Shown here piece by piece: positions 49,900-59,554 of a stretch of 64,000 nt of DNA (the stretch's first letter is position 1; every line of letters begins with the position of its first letter). The notes beneath the pieces are model-generated. The model made no database searches and was not told the DNA's origin. It worked only from the letters and a program-made list of their open reading frames with translations. Source of the stretch: an uncultured Lachnospiraceae bacterium (GTDB taxonomy: Bacteria; Bacillota; Clostridia; Lachnospirales; Lachnospiraceae); assembly GCA_949471785.1 (NCBI GenBank), contig CASWRE010000002.1:88821-152820 (forward strand), written 5' to 3'. The translations under genes and the position numbers were made by a program.

Positions 49900-51348
49900 T
49901 CATACTCGGCTCCCCATATAGTAGAAACCCTTACAGGTATCCAGACGGATGGGAAGGAGCCTGCCGATGTCCGCGGCGGTTCCCGGAAAATGTACCAGAA
50001 GATTGTTGTCCATGCGACCGGTGATCAGCGAGGCATCCTGACTGTTTACCTCCTCGGCCAGTACCTCCTTCACCTGTCCCGTATAGCGGGAGGAAACCTC
50101 TCTGGAAATTTCCTGTACCAGTGAGAGCAGCCGGTCAAAGCGTCTTTTGACCAGATCTTCCGGTACCTGGTTTTCCATGGCGGCGGCCGGAGTTCCGGTA
50201 CGTTTGGAATATATGAAGGTAAAGGCGCTGTCATAGCGTACCTGCCGCACCACATCCAGAGTCTCCTCAAAATCTTCCTCCGTTTCCCCCGGAAAACCAA
50301 CGATAATATCTGTGGTGATGGAAATATCGGGAATGGCCCGACGGATTTTTTCCGTGAGCGCCAGGTACTGCTCTTTTGTGTAACGACGATTCATTGCCTT
50401 CAAGATACGGCTGCTGCCAGACTGCAGGGGCAGATGAATGTGGCGGCAGATTTTTTTACCGGACGCCATGGTCCGGATTAGTTCATCCGACAGATCCTTG
50501 GGGTGGGATGTCATGAAGCGGATTCGTTTCAGGCCTTCTATCTGCTCGACCATCTGCAAAAGCCGGGCAAACGTGACGGGTTCGTCCAAATTTTTTCCGT
50601 AAGAGTTGACGTTTTGGCCCAGCAGCATAACTTCCACAACACCGTCCGACACCAGGCGGCGGATTTCCTCAAGGATTTCTTTCGGTTTGCGGCTTTTTTC
50701 TCTTCCGCGCACATAGGGTACGATACAATAACTGCAGAAATTGTTGCAGCCAAACATGATATTTACCCCGGATTTAAAGGAATATTTGCGCTCCACAGGC
50801 AGATTTTCCACAATCTGGTCCGTGTCCTCCCATATATCCACGAGCATGCGGTCGCTGCTCTGCATCCGGTTGAGCAGTTCGGCAAACCGGAAGATATTGT
50901 GGGTGCCGAAAACGAGATTGACAAAGCGATAACTTTTCTTCAGCTTCTCTACCACTTGCTTTTCCTGCATCATGCAGCCGCAGAGAGCGATTTTTAAATG
51001 GGGCTTTTTCTTTTTCAGGCTGTGCAGATAGCCGAGACGACCATAGACACGCTGATTGGCATTTTCCCGTACCGTACAGGTATTGTAAATGACAAAGTCT
51101 GCGCATTCCTCCCGGTCGGTTTTCTCATATCCGGCCTGCTCCAGAATACCCTCCAGCTTCTCCGAGTCCCGTGCATTCATCTGGCATCCCATATTGACCA
51201 CGCAGGACCGGGGCAGACGGCCGTTTTCCCGCTCAAATTTTCTGGTCCATTCCCGGCATTTGGCTATGTAATAATATTGTCTGGCCGGTTCCTCCGTGGG
51301 CGCTTCCTGATTGTAATCTATCATGTCCCAATCGATTTCGTTATACAT
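49900..51348 (-). CDS. miaB: tRNA-2-methylthio-N6-dimethylallyladenosine synthase
   Basis: NMGCQMNARDSE, FGCNNFCSYCIVPYVRGREKSR radical-SAM motif. Confidence 0.98.
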   Translation of the reverse strand: MYNEIDWDMIDYNQEAPTEEPARQYYYIAKCREWTRKFERENGRLPRSCVVNMGCQMNARDSEKLEGILEQAGYEKTDREECADFVIYNTCTVRENANQRVYGRLGYLHSLKKKKPHLKIALCGCMMQEKQVVEKLKKSYRFVNLVFGTHNIFRFAELLNRMQSSDRMLVDIWEDTDQIVENLPVERKYSFKSGVNIMFGCNNFCSYCIVPYVRGREKSRKPKEILEEIRRLVSDGVVEVMLLGQNVNSYGKNLDEPVTFARLLQMVEQIEGLKRIRFMTSHPKDLSDELIRTMASGKKICRHIHLPLQSGSSRILKAMNRRYTKEQYLALTEKIRRAIPDISITTDIIVGFPGETEEDFEETLDVVRQVRYDSAFTFIYSKRTGTPAAAMENQVPEDLVKRRFDRLLSLVQEISREVSSRYTGQVKEVLAEEVNSQDASLITGRMDNNLLVHFPGTAADIGRLLPIRLDTCKGFYYMGSRV

Positions 51349-52264
51349 CTTTCCTGATGTTCTCCTTTTTCTCTCCTGTAAGTACTCCCAGCAGTTCCAG
51401 CGGCACCAGACGAATCTCTTCGTAAGCTTCCCGCTGATAGCTGCAGTCCAGCGGAAATTCCGCCTGATCCGGCAGAGTTTCGACGGTCAGCGCCGGGTGA
51501 TCAAACTGTTCCGCATAATATTGGACGGAATTGCCGCCATCCCCCAGTTTATTTCCCTCGTCGGCGGGGGCGCCCAGGGTATAGCCGGACAGACGTTTCA
51601 GACGTCGGGCGATCCTGGCGCTTTTTGTGTTAAAACTATAGGATTTTGCCCGGCGGTAATAATATATGATTTTTCCGCGGGAATGAAAATCCACATATCC
51701 TACGGTATGATACTCTTCAAAAATCCGCATAAGCGCCCGGGTCTCTTTCTCACTGGCGGGGAAATCGTCTACTGTGGCCGGTATATAACTCTGACAGGGA
51801 AAATTTCGGTTTATGTCCACCGCCCTGGCATTCATTTTCCATTGGTCGGCAGGTATCCGTTTCATACGGCATACTTGTGCCAGCATGGGATTATGTATTT
51901 GACCGAAGCCTTTTTGTGCTATTTCGTAACCGTCCGGATTCAGCAACGGGATCACGCACAGGGATGTATGTACGAACAATTCACAGATATCATATCCGTC
52001 GAATTTTTCTTCCTCCTGAAAGCATTGCAGGTACCGTTCCAGCATATGCAGCAGAATAACCGGATTGACGGATTCCCTGCCATGGATGCCTCCTGTCAGA
52101 ATCAGTGTGGGCTTTCCCATTCCGATCCGCACCATACCGATAGGTCTTCTGTCGTAACTGGCGCCAATTTCCCTGTACACGGCAATATCGCTGTATTCTT
52201 TCGCCAGAATCTGCAGCTTTTCACAAATCTCCCGGCTGGAATATCGTTTGTTCAAAACCACCAT
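51341..52264 (-). CDS. M14 family zinc carboxypeptidase
   Basis: GGIHGRESVNPVILLHMLE (HxxE), DFHSRGK. Confidence 0.88.
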   Translation of the reverse strand: MVVLNKRYSSREICEKLQILAKEYSDIAVYREIGASYDRRPIGMVRIGMGKPTLILTGGIHGRESVNPVILLHMLERYLQCFQEEEKFDGYDICELFVHTSLCVIPLLNPDGYEIAQKGFGQIHNPMLAQVCRMKRIPADQWKMNARAVDINRNFPCQSYIPATVDDFPASEKETRALMRIFEEYHTVGYVDFHSRGKIIYYYRRAKSYSFNTKSARIARRLKRLSGYTLGAPADEGNKLGDGGNSVQYYAEQFDHPALTVETLPDQAEFPLDCSYQREAYEEIRLVPLELLGVLTGEKKENIRKDV

Positions 52265-52390
52265 ATAGCTCCCTCCTGTCCGTAAGACATTTTATACGGC
52301 TGTACGACAGCCGAAAATCTGTACGTATTTTTCAGGTACGAATCTACTATATGATGCTGCCGGTTCAATTATGCATAGCGGAACAAAAGA

Positions 52391-52942
52391 TTATCTTCTG
52401 TAAATCGTATTCTCCGTAATGACCATATCTGGCAGAATATCGGTATTTTCCCAGGGCGCCGCTTCTACAATTTGGAACGAAAAAGCCAGAGCGACAGCGG
52501 GATGGCTGCGATGGCGGGACAGGTAACGGTCATAAAATCCCTGGCCATAACCCACACGATGGCAGTCCGGGTCGAAAGCCACGCCCGGCATGATCATCAG
52601 GGCATCCTCCCAGGTGACGATCTCTCCCCGGGCCGGCTCCGGAATACCGAAATACCCCGGCTCCAGTTGATGAAAATCTGTCAGCCGGTAAAAGTCCATG
52701 TCTTTACCTCGAACTCTGGGCACGGCAACCTCTTTATCGTCGGCCATGCAGCGGAGGATCAGGTCATGGGTCTCCACCTCGTGATTGAAATCCACATAAG
52801 TAAATACCCGGCGGGCATTTTTATACTCATTAGTTTCTGCCAGACTATTCAGAATAGTCAGGCTGTCGCTATGTACCTGCGCCTCAGTAATCTGACTGCG
52901 CAGTCGGAAGATCTGTTTCCTAATATTTTGTTTTGTTTCCAT
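52391..52942 (-). CDS. 5-formyltetrahydrofolate cyclo-ligase
   Basis: METKQNIRKQIFRLRSQI start; MIMPGVAFDPDCHRVGYGQGFYDRYL. Confidence 0.95.
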   Translation of the reverse strand: METKQNIRKQIFRLRSQITEAQVHSDSLTILNSLAETNEYKNARRVFTYVDFNHEVETHDLILRCMADDKEVAVPRVRGKDMDFYRLTDFHQLEPGYFGIPEPARGEIVTWEDALMIMPGVAFDPDCHRVGYGQGFYDRYLSRHRSHPAVALAFSFQIVEAAPWENTDILPDMVITENTIYRR

Positions 52943-53141
52943 ACTTTTCTCCCAGATTCGTGATGGTTCCGTCCTTCTCCCGTACATCGATAACATCGAG
53001 CTGTGCGCGCAGGTTCTTACGTACACTCTCAATATAGAGTCGGCGAAGCCGGGTCTGCTCCTCCTTCTCCTGGTCTGTCAGACCCACGGATTTGGATTTG
53101 CGGGCCAGCTCATTAATGCGGTCCAATTCTCTTTGATCCAT
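52920..53141 (-). CDS. DUF896 family (YnzC-like)
   Basis: RINELARKSKSVGLTDQEKEEQTRLRRLYIESVRKNLRAQLDVI. Confidence 0.95.
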   Translation of the reverse strand: MDQRELDRINELARKSKSVGLTDQEKEEQTRLRRLYIESVRKNLRAQLDVIDVREKDGTITNLGEKYGNKTKY

Positions 53142-53269
53142 ATTTTTTCTCCCACAATCAAAAATGACGAAAGGTATTAAACCGTTATATTGTACTACCC
53201 CCCGTCAAAATCAGCAAGGAGAAAAATTGACATAAACCAGTGTCTTGCCTGAATATATTGTAGGCAGTA

Positions 53270-53629
53270 CTAGCTGCTGTAGTTTTCCAGGAAACTGTAT
53301 ACTTCCAGAATACTGGACATGGGCTTTCCCTGACGGATTTCCTCCTGCAGGACAGCGGGAAGATGATTGAGGCTGATGTCCGTATACTCGTAGACCACAC
53401 CATTATGATCAACAACGGTCACGTATCCGTTCTCCTCAACCAGCCGGAAATCTTCGTCTGTCGGGGCGGCGGATGCCGTAGTCTGCAAAGCCTCCACGGT
53501 TTGTCCGGCCTCGGATTTTTGAGTTTCCTTTTTTTCCTTTCCGAATGTCAGGCCCACGAGCCCCAACATTAATACCGTCATGGTCAGCCAAAATACAAAA
53601 AAGCCAATACGCGAAAATCTGTGGTTCAT
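53270..53629 (-). CDS. Single-TM BofC-C-like protein
   Basis: N-terminal TM; LVEENGYVTVVDHNGVVYEYTDISLNHLPAVLQEEIRQGKPMSSILEVYSFLENYSS. Confidence 0.6.
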   Translation of the reverse strand: MNHRFSRIGFFVFWLTMTVLMLGLVGLTFGKEKKETQKSEAGQTVEALQTTASAAPTDEDFRLVEENGYVTVVDHNGVVYEYTDISLNHLPAVLQEEIRQGKPMSSILEVYSFLENYSS

Positions 53630-53723
53630 GGTGAACTCCTTTTTTTCTCAGTATTGGCTTTTTTGCTGTATCTATTCAATTTTTACAGTTGTTTTCCTGA
53701 AATTTCACAAATCATTCCTTATT

Positions 53724-54836
53724 TCATGAGATTTCCACCTTGTCCGCATCCTGATTCAGGATAATACCTACATACGTCTTACCGGGGTTCATTTTCAGTT
53801 CGGAACCGTCTTCCAGGAAGAAATGCGCAATGCCGGTATCCTTATCATAGGTCCAGGTCATATCCACCGCCACGCCGTTTGCGATATATTTGGCTTTTCC
53901 GCCGGATTTTGTGTCAATATTCAAAGACTTTCCGTCATCGTACATTTCATAATCGCAGTATTGCAGAACCAGGTTTTTGAAAGCCAGCTGGTTGCCGGTC
54001 TCAATATCCACCTGTTTATCACCGAACTGGCTGCGGTAATACAGGCCGTCTTCCTCATTGTAGGTAAAGGAGGGTGCATTGTGTACGTAGCCGGGTTTGA
54101 CCGTGGTGGCCGCTGCGCCGTCGTAAGAAGTACTCTCACCGGTGTGGACGAAATGGAAATAACCCCCGTAGCTGGAAGGATAATCCATATTAAAGCCCTG
54201 GGATTCAAGACCTTTCTGGATACCTTCCGTATTGGTATATGCGTTGTGAGGCGCTACACGGTCGTCGGTGCGGTAAAATACATTGGCGCCGGAACCTTCC
54301 ACGCCGTCCAGATTGTCTGTGGACTCTTTTTCCAACAGTTTTACGGCATATTTGGAATGACCGTAACTGATATAGACAGCGTCGTGGCCAAGAGCCAGCT
54401 CCACATAGTATTTTCTGGCGCTTCTCACGGAACCGATTTTTTCGAGATCCGCGTAATCCTCATACAGACCCATCAGACGAGTGATCCCGCCCTCCACCGG
54501 AGCCTCGTATACGATGGATGCTTTCTCAATCCCGGACTGAGGCACGGCATCCTTGACATTACTGAGCATGATAGCCACCGGACGTTTCTTTCCGATCGCT
54601 TCATCCACATACTCCCCGGTCAGGAAACTGGTCACCTGACCTTCGGGAGCGTCATCCTCTTCAATTTCCTCCGCAGCCAGCGTCGATTCCTCTGATACAG
54701 AACTCTCCGCCGCTACAGATGAAGATTCCGGCAATGTCTGGCTGGGCGTCTCGGACGCTTCTTTTTTACCGCATCCCGACAGACATAAAACCGCCGTTAA
54801 TCCAAGCGCTATACATTTTTGCATATTCAGTTTCAT
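53724..54836 (-). CDS. DUF3048 domain lipoprotein (YerB-like)
   Basis: Lipobox LSGC; RPVAIMLSNVKDAVPQSGIEKASIVYEAPVEGGITRLMGLYED. Confidence 0.92.
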   Translation of the reverse strand: MKLNMQKCIALGLTAVLCLSGCGKKEASETPSQTLPESSSVAAESSVSEESTLAAEEIEEDDAPEGQVTSFLTGEYVDEAIGKKRPVAIMLSNVKDAVPQSGIEKASIVYEAPVEGGITRLMGLYEDYADLEKIGSVRSARKYYVELALGHDAVYISYGHSKYAVKLLEKESTDNLDGVEGSGANVFYRTDDRVAPHNAYTNTEGIQKGLESQGFNMDYPSSYGGYFHFVHTGESTSYDGAAATTVKPGYVHNAPSFTYNEEDGLYYRSQFGDKQVDIETGNQLAFKNLVLQYCDYEMYDDGKSLNIDTKSGGKAKYIANGVAVDMTWTYDKDTGIAHFFLEDGSELKMNPGKTYVGIILNQDADKVEIS

Positions 54837-54847
54837 TTTCTTATCTC

Positions 54848-55342
54848 CTATCTTGTAATTTGCAAATCATTTAGTACCTGCCGCTGTCTGGCTTCCATAG
54901 CCTTCCTCTCCGCTTCTGTCATATGATCATAACCAAGCAGGTGAAGGACACTGTGAGCTACAAGAAACGCGAATTCCCTCTTTTCCCCATGTCCATATTC
55001 TCTGGCCTGGATTCTCATACGCGGTACACAGATCATGATGTCTCCGAGCAACAGTTCACCGCTCTCCGGATGGAAGGCGTCTGCAGATTCTTCCAGGAAA
55101 TCATAGACTGCCGGTTGTTCAAAATCCTGCATGGGAAAAGACAGCACGTCCGTCACCCGGTCTGTATCCCGGAAATTCCGGTTGCTTTCCTGTATTTCCT
55201 CCTCATCGACCAGACTCAGGCTTACCTCCGCCTCATAAGGACACCCCTCCTGATCCAGCACAGCGCTGATGACGGATTCTGCCAGGTTTCCGGCGTCGAA
55301 AGAAAAACAGTATTCATGTTCATTGTCATAACACAGCGTCAT
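54848..55342 (-). CDS. ybeY: Endoribonuclease YbeY
   Basis: TDVLSFPM; HSVLHLLGYDHMTEAERKAM. Confidence 0.97.
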   Translation of the reverse strand: MTLCYDNEHEYCFSFDAGNLAESVISAVLDQEGCPYEAEVSLSLVDEEEIQESNRNFRDTDRVTDVLSFPMQDFEQPAVYDFLEESADAFHPESGELLLGDIMICVPRMRIQAREYGHGEKREFAFLVAHSVLHLLGYDHMTEAERKAMEARQRQVLNDLQITR

Positions 55343-56334
55343 GATCTCGCCTTTCTCGCAGAGGTGCGTTTTTGGGGCTTAGCAGCTTTTTTCTCATAAG
55401 CCTCGTAAGCCTGTACGATTTTTTGTACCAAAGGATGACGGACTACATCATCTCCTGTCAGCTCACAAAAGGCGATATCCTCGATACCTTTCAGTACCTC
55501 GGCAGCTACCTCGAGTCCGGATTTCTGATCCCTGGGTAAATCTTTTTGGGTGGAATCGCCGGTGACGATCACTTTTGATTCAAAACCGATCCTGGTCAGA
55601 AACATTTTCATCTGAGCCGGCGTGGTATTCTGAGCCTCATCCAGAATAATGTAAGCGTTATCCAATGTACGCCCCCGCATATAGGCCAGCGGAGCTACCT
55701 CGATCAACCCTTTTTCCATATTTTTCTGAAAACTCTCCGGGCCCATGATCTGGTACAGCGCATCGTAGAGCGGACGCAGATAAGGATCTATCTTGCTCTG
55801 CAGATCGCCTGGCAAAAAGCCAAGCTTCTCCCCCGCCTCAATGGCAGGACGAGTCAGGATAATACGGCTCACTTCATCATTCCGAAACGCGGTGATGGCC
55901 ATAGCCATGGCAAGATAGGTCTTTCCTGTTCCCGCCGGACCAATACCGAACACGATTTTATTATTGTGTATGGCCTCCACATACTGCTTCTGCCCAAATG
56001 TTTTGGGCTTTACAGGCCTGCCGTTTATGGTGCGGCAGATACAGGATTTATCCATCTCCACATAGGCCTGGGCTTTCTCTTCCTCGGACAAGGCCAGAAG
56101 ATAGTTGACGTTCTGTTCATTGATCATATTTTTTCTTCGGGAAAGCTCCAGAAGCTGTTGCAGAACAATCGCCGCCCTGTGAACAGCAGTTTTGCTGCCG
56201 CTGATCTTAAGCTGCCCGTCCCGGGTAATCGCCGTAACCTGCAGAGTGCGCTCAATTTTTTTGATATGGCTGTCAAACTGGCCGAATACATTCTGCTCAT
56301 GTTCCGCAGGTATTTCCAAAATTTCTTCCACCAT
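55339..56334 (-). CDS. phoH: PhoH family protein
   Basis: VFGIGPAGTGKTYLAMAMAI; ILDEAQNTTPAQMKMFLTRIGF. Confidence 0.97.
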   Translation of the reverse strand: MVEEILEIPAEHEQNVFGQFDSHIKKIERTLQVTAITRDGQLKISGSKTAVHRAAIVLQQLLELSRRKNMINEQNVNYLLALSEEEKAQAYVEMDKSCICRTINGRPVKPKTFGQKQYVEAIHNNKIVFGIGPAGTGKTYLAMAMAITAFRNDEVSRIILTRPAIEAGEKLGFLPGDLQSKIDPYLRPLYDALYQIMGPESFQKNMEKGLIEVAPLAYMRGRTLDNAYIILDEAQNTTPAQMKMFLTRIGFESKVIVTGDSTQKDLPRDQKSGLEVAAEVLKGIEDIAFCELTGDDVVRHPLVQKIVQAYEAYEKKAAKPQKRTSARKARS

Positions 56335-56342
56335 AGACTGTA

Positions 56343-57572
56343 TTATTCAGCTTGTGTATTCCTTTCTATAATTTCCCCGCTTTTTTGAGCGGGCATCGAC
56401 ATTCCGATTTTCTCCTCGGCCTCGATTGTACCGAAGGCGATGGCGGACTGCCCCGTCATCTGTATTTTAACATTATTTGACGTAATCTGCATTACCTTTT
56501 TATCTAAATGTTCAAAAAAATCCGAAAAATGTGCATTTAAAATCATTTTCGCCTGAGTATCCGAGTATCTGGCGTTCACATAGTCGTATTTTTTTTCCCA
56601 GATCAGACCATGACTGACCGGAAGAAGAAAGGCATCTGACAGACGCCACTGGAAAAAATCCGTTTCCCATTCGGTCTGCGGTTCTCTGTCCCGCTCATGA
56701 AGAGTCAGATTTTTTTCCCCCAGACGAAACCATAATCCTTTAAATGTTTTTCCTGTATAGATTTTTTTTCTGTAGTTCATTTTCAGCTCATCATAATAGC
56801 TGTAGGCCGAGGCCAGAATGATATCGGCATCCGCCTGACAGTACTGATAGCCTACGACCGTTCCCCCGTCATCCAGAATCGGTATCTCGCCGTCCACTAG
56901 CAGGTCTCCCGGATATATATAATCCCCAGCCTGTACCTTTGGTATACCTGACCGAGTCACGACAGACAGAACCCGTCCCTCCTTTTCCGCATACAGGCTG
57001 CTGGCTTCTGCTTCCCCCTCGGTCTCGCCCTCCTCCTCAAAAAGGGCTTCTTTGACGGATACATTCAGGACGGTCCCCTCCTTTTCCACGGACACCCAGG
57101 ACAGCTGCGGACAGACCTCCCGCAGGGCGGCGGCAAGAGCTTTCGCGTCGATATCCGCCTTGCGTTTTCCGCAGTATACATCCTGTTCCCGCATATGGCG
57201 CAAAAGGGTCTGCGTGGAGTAGTAGCTGTTGCCCTCAATACGGATATCCCAGATGAACTGATAACAGATCCAGAGCGTAAACGCCGCCAGAAGTATACCA
57301 ACAAAAAATACCATTCTGGTCTGCATCTCACGCACCAGAAATGGTACTCCTTCCTTTTTGCATATATGTATCCGCACACGGGCCTTCCGGCATAGAGGAC
57401 GGATCTTCCGGAAATCATCCAGATACAGGGTACAGAAACAACAGTCTTCCCCCTCACAGACATCCATCAGCATCAATCCGCCCATCCGGCACAGGTTAAA
57501 GAAACGGACCGGCTCCTGCCCGTGGACGGAAAACGTAATTTTCCCCCTGGGCGAAATATGTTGTCCCCGCAA
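56343..57572 (-). CDS. yqfD: Sporulation protein YqfD
   Basis: Long N-terminal region, TM, FIWDIRIEGNSYYSTQTLL; next to phoH. Confidence 0.88.
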   Translation of the reverse strand: MRGQHISPRGKITFSVHGQEPVRFFNLCRMGGLMLMDVCEGEDCCFCTLYLDDFRKIRPLCRKARVRIHICKKEGVPFLVREMQTRMVFFVGILLAAFTLWICYQFIWDIRIEGNSYYSTQTLLRHMREQDVYCGKRKADIDAKALAAALREVCPQLSWVSVEKEGTVLNVSVKEALFEEEGETEGEAEASSLYAEKEGRVLSVVTRSGIPKVQAGDYIYPGDLLVDGEIPILDDGGTVVGYQYCQADADIILASAYSYYDELKMNYRKKIYTGKTFKGLWFRLGEKNLTLHERDREPQTEWETDFFQWRLSDAFLLPVSHGLIWEKKYDYVNARYSDTQAKMILNAHFSDFFEHLDKKVMQITSNNVKIQMTGQSAIAFGTIEAEEKIGMSMPAQKSGEIIERNTQAE

Positions 57573-57582
57573 AACTTTCCTC

Positions 57583-57846
57583 CTAATAAAAAGAAACTGC
57601 TTCCATCTGTCCGGTAATCTTCATTTCATCAGGGGTAAAAAAACAGATCTTGAGTTGTTTGCCCTGTATCCGCATCCGATAGGAGCCGGTCTGCACGCAT
57701 ATTTCCGTACAGGAAAAATACTGCAGCTTTTTAAAATTTTCTATGTAAAGCTCCGATCTGCCCTGGAACGTGGCAATCGTATGCGCCTTCCCAAATGGGG
57801 AAAACTCATCCTCCGGCGGCTTTTTACGACTCGTTTGTGTTCTCAT
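57583..57846 (-). CDS. yqfC: YabP/YqfC family sporulation protein
   Basis: ELYIENFKKLQYFSCTEICVQTGSYRMRIQGKQLKI; adjacent to yqfD. Confidence 0.8.
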   Translation of the reverse strand: MRTQTSRKKPPEDEFSPFGKAHTIATFQGRSELYIENFKKLQYFSCTEICVQTGSYRMRIQGKQLKICFFTPDEMKITGQMEAVSFY

Positions 57847-57949
57847 GACTCCCATCCGCCGGCCCACAACCTTTTTATCAACTATATGAGGCAAACACAG
57901 TATTCAGAACATGTAACTGTCCGCTATCTTCACAGGTACTGGAACAAAA

Positions 57950-58495
57950 TCAAAAATCATGTACATTTTTCAGGAAAATCAGTGAGAACCACAGCACATT
58001 CTGATCCCCCAGATAAAAATCCATGTGATACTTTTCAATGGCGTTCATCAGAACGATACCGTGGCTTTCAATGCAGGGGATCACGGCCTCCTTATGGCGG
58101 CACTCCCGCGGATAAGCACATTTATCACAGATAGAACAGGAATCCGAGGACAGCGTATAGCAGATCACGCCATGATCTTTCAGATGTTTTACGATTTGGC
58201 GGGTGATCAGCTCATGCTCTTCTTTGGATTCCAGAAGTTTGTCCATATCGGAATAATCTTCTACCTCTGCCACCGTGGAAAACAAGAGCGCTTTGGGATA
58301 ACTTAAGCAGAGGGTATGGCAGCTCTTCACACTTCCCACCGCCGGGGGACAGGACCAGGAATGGCCGTAACGGGAACATTCTTTTCGGCAAATGCTGCGC
58401 ACTTTATCCGAAAATTCCAGTTCTTCGGTCTCTGCGAAGGCATATTGATAGATAGGATACTGGCATATATATTCTTCTATTTCATCGTAAATCAT
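57950..58495 (-). CDS. DUF2284 Cys-rich metal-binding protein
   Basis: CRKECSRYGHSWSCPPAVGSVKSC ... CSICDKCAYPRECRHKEAVIPCIES. Confidence 0.88.
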   Translation of the reverse strand: MIYDEIEEYICQYPIYQYAFAETEELEFSDKVRSICRKECSRYGHSWSCPPAVGSVKSCHTLCLSYPKALLFSTVAEVEDYSDMDKLLESKEEHELITRQIVKHLKDHGVICYTLSSDSCSICDKCAYPRECRHKEAVIPCIESHGIVLMNAIEKYHMDFYLGDQNVLWFSLIFLKNVHDF

Positions 58496-58561
58496 AATAA
58501 CCTCTATTCATTGTCTAAAGGAAAGGGCCGGAGGATGCTCCTTCGGCCCGACCGTATAGTA

Positions 58562-58738
58562 TCATACGAGTATATCTATGTTCTGACCCAGATCCGGGGA
58601 TACAGAAGCAGTCAGCATCTCTGCCATCTCTGCTCCGGCAGTCTCCATGGTGTCCATCACCTTGGACGCGACGGCCACACTTACCTCCATATGCAGTCTG
58701 TCCATAGACATAGCCATCGATAATGCGGGAATATCCAT
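58562..58738 (-). CDS. YjfB-family putative motility protein
   Basis: MDIPALSMAMSMDRLHMEVSVAVASKVMDTMETAGAEMAEML...PDLGQNIDILV; GAGGTGGATGATTCT-ATG start. Confidence 0.82.
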   Translation of the reverse strand: MDIPALSMAMSMDRLHMEVSVAVASKVMDTMETAGAEMAEMLTASVSPDLGQNIDILV

Positions 58739-58807
58739 AGAATCATCCACCTCTTTCTGTACTTTAATTAAACTAATCATAGCAAGAACCGTGAAGAAAA
58801 GCAAGAT

Positions 58808-58834
58808 TAAGATTTCAGAATATTATGCCGATAG
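58808..58834 (+). promoter_or_regulatory. Sigma-D/sigma-28-like promoter
   Basis: TAAG-N15-GCCGATAG compared with consensus TAAA-N15-GCCGATAT. Confidence 0.65.
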
Positions 58835-58891
58835 TAAATATAAGCACTGTTATTTTATGACAAATCAAATACATGATTCGGGGAGGAAATT

Positions 58892-59554
58892 ATGCGTATC
58901 AACATTGGACAGACAAGAGATTTATTCTGTACCCAGGCAATCAACAACAGTCTGCGGCGAAACATTTCCCGGGAGGAGCAAAAAGCAGGCGTTCGAACAG
59001 ATCAGACCATCCTGTCGCCCCAGGGAAAATCCTCCGGCCTGCTGGCATCCCTGATGAACCAGAAAGAGCTGATTCAGATGAATAAGGAGTCACTGATTAA
59101 AAGAGAGCTGGGTGAGGACGGCATAAAAACCGGGAATTTCAGCAAGCAGCTTGAGGAATACGAAAAGCAGCTTGAGGAACTGGACGAACAGATTGCCAGA
59201 GAGATGGCTAAGCAGGCCCAGGGTGAAAAGGAAGAAGGTACGATCTATAAAGATCCCCGGGATGCGGATTCCGAAAAAACGCCGGAGGAGCACATCATGG
59301 AGTTGTCCACAGAAGATTCTGCCGCCATGGAAAAAGCCCAGACTCTGGAAGACGCCCGGGAAACGCGGGAGCGGGAAAAAAGCACGGCGAAGACCCAGGC
59401 AGGGGAAAGCCAATATGGCTCTCCTTCCCAATGGGGTTCTCCTTCGGCCGAGCGTCGGCTGAAGGAAGTCGCAGACAAGGAAAGGTTGGCCTCCCAGATA
59501 GCTCCCATCCTTGAGGATGACAAAGAAAAGTTCATGAAAGGAAGGATATTTTAA
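58892..59554 (+). CDS. Uncharacterised charged coiled-coil-like protein, first of coupled pair
   Basis: 220 aa, RBS GGGGAGGAAATT-ATG; Glu/Lys-rich helical middle. Confidence 0.8.
   Translation: MRINIGQTRDLFCTQAINNSLRRNISREEQKAGVRTDQTILSPQGKSSGLLASLMNQKELIQMNKESLIKRELGEDGIKTGNFSKQLEEYEKQLEELDEQIAREMAKQAQGEKEEGTIYKDPRDADSEKTPEEHIMELSTEDSAAMEKAQTLEDARETREREKSTAKTQAGESQYGSPSQWGSPSAERRLKEVADKERLASQIAPILEDDKEKFMKGRIF

Noticed and set aside
51323-52285. 320-aa + strand ORF
   Set aside because: Antisense to the M14 peptidase gene with clear catalytic motifs; no domain signal.
53823-54695. 290-aa + strand ORF
   Set aside because: Antisense shadow of the DUF3048 lipoprotein gene.
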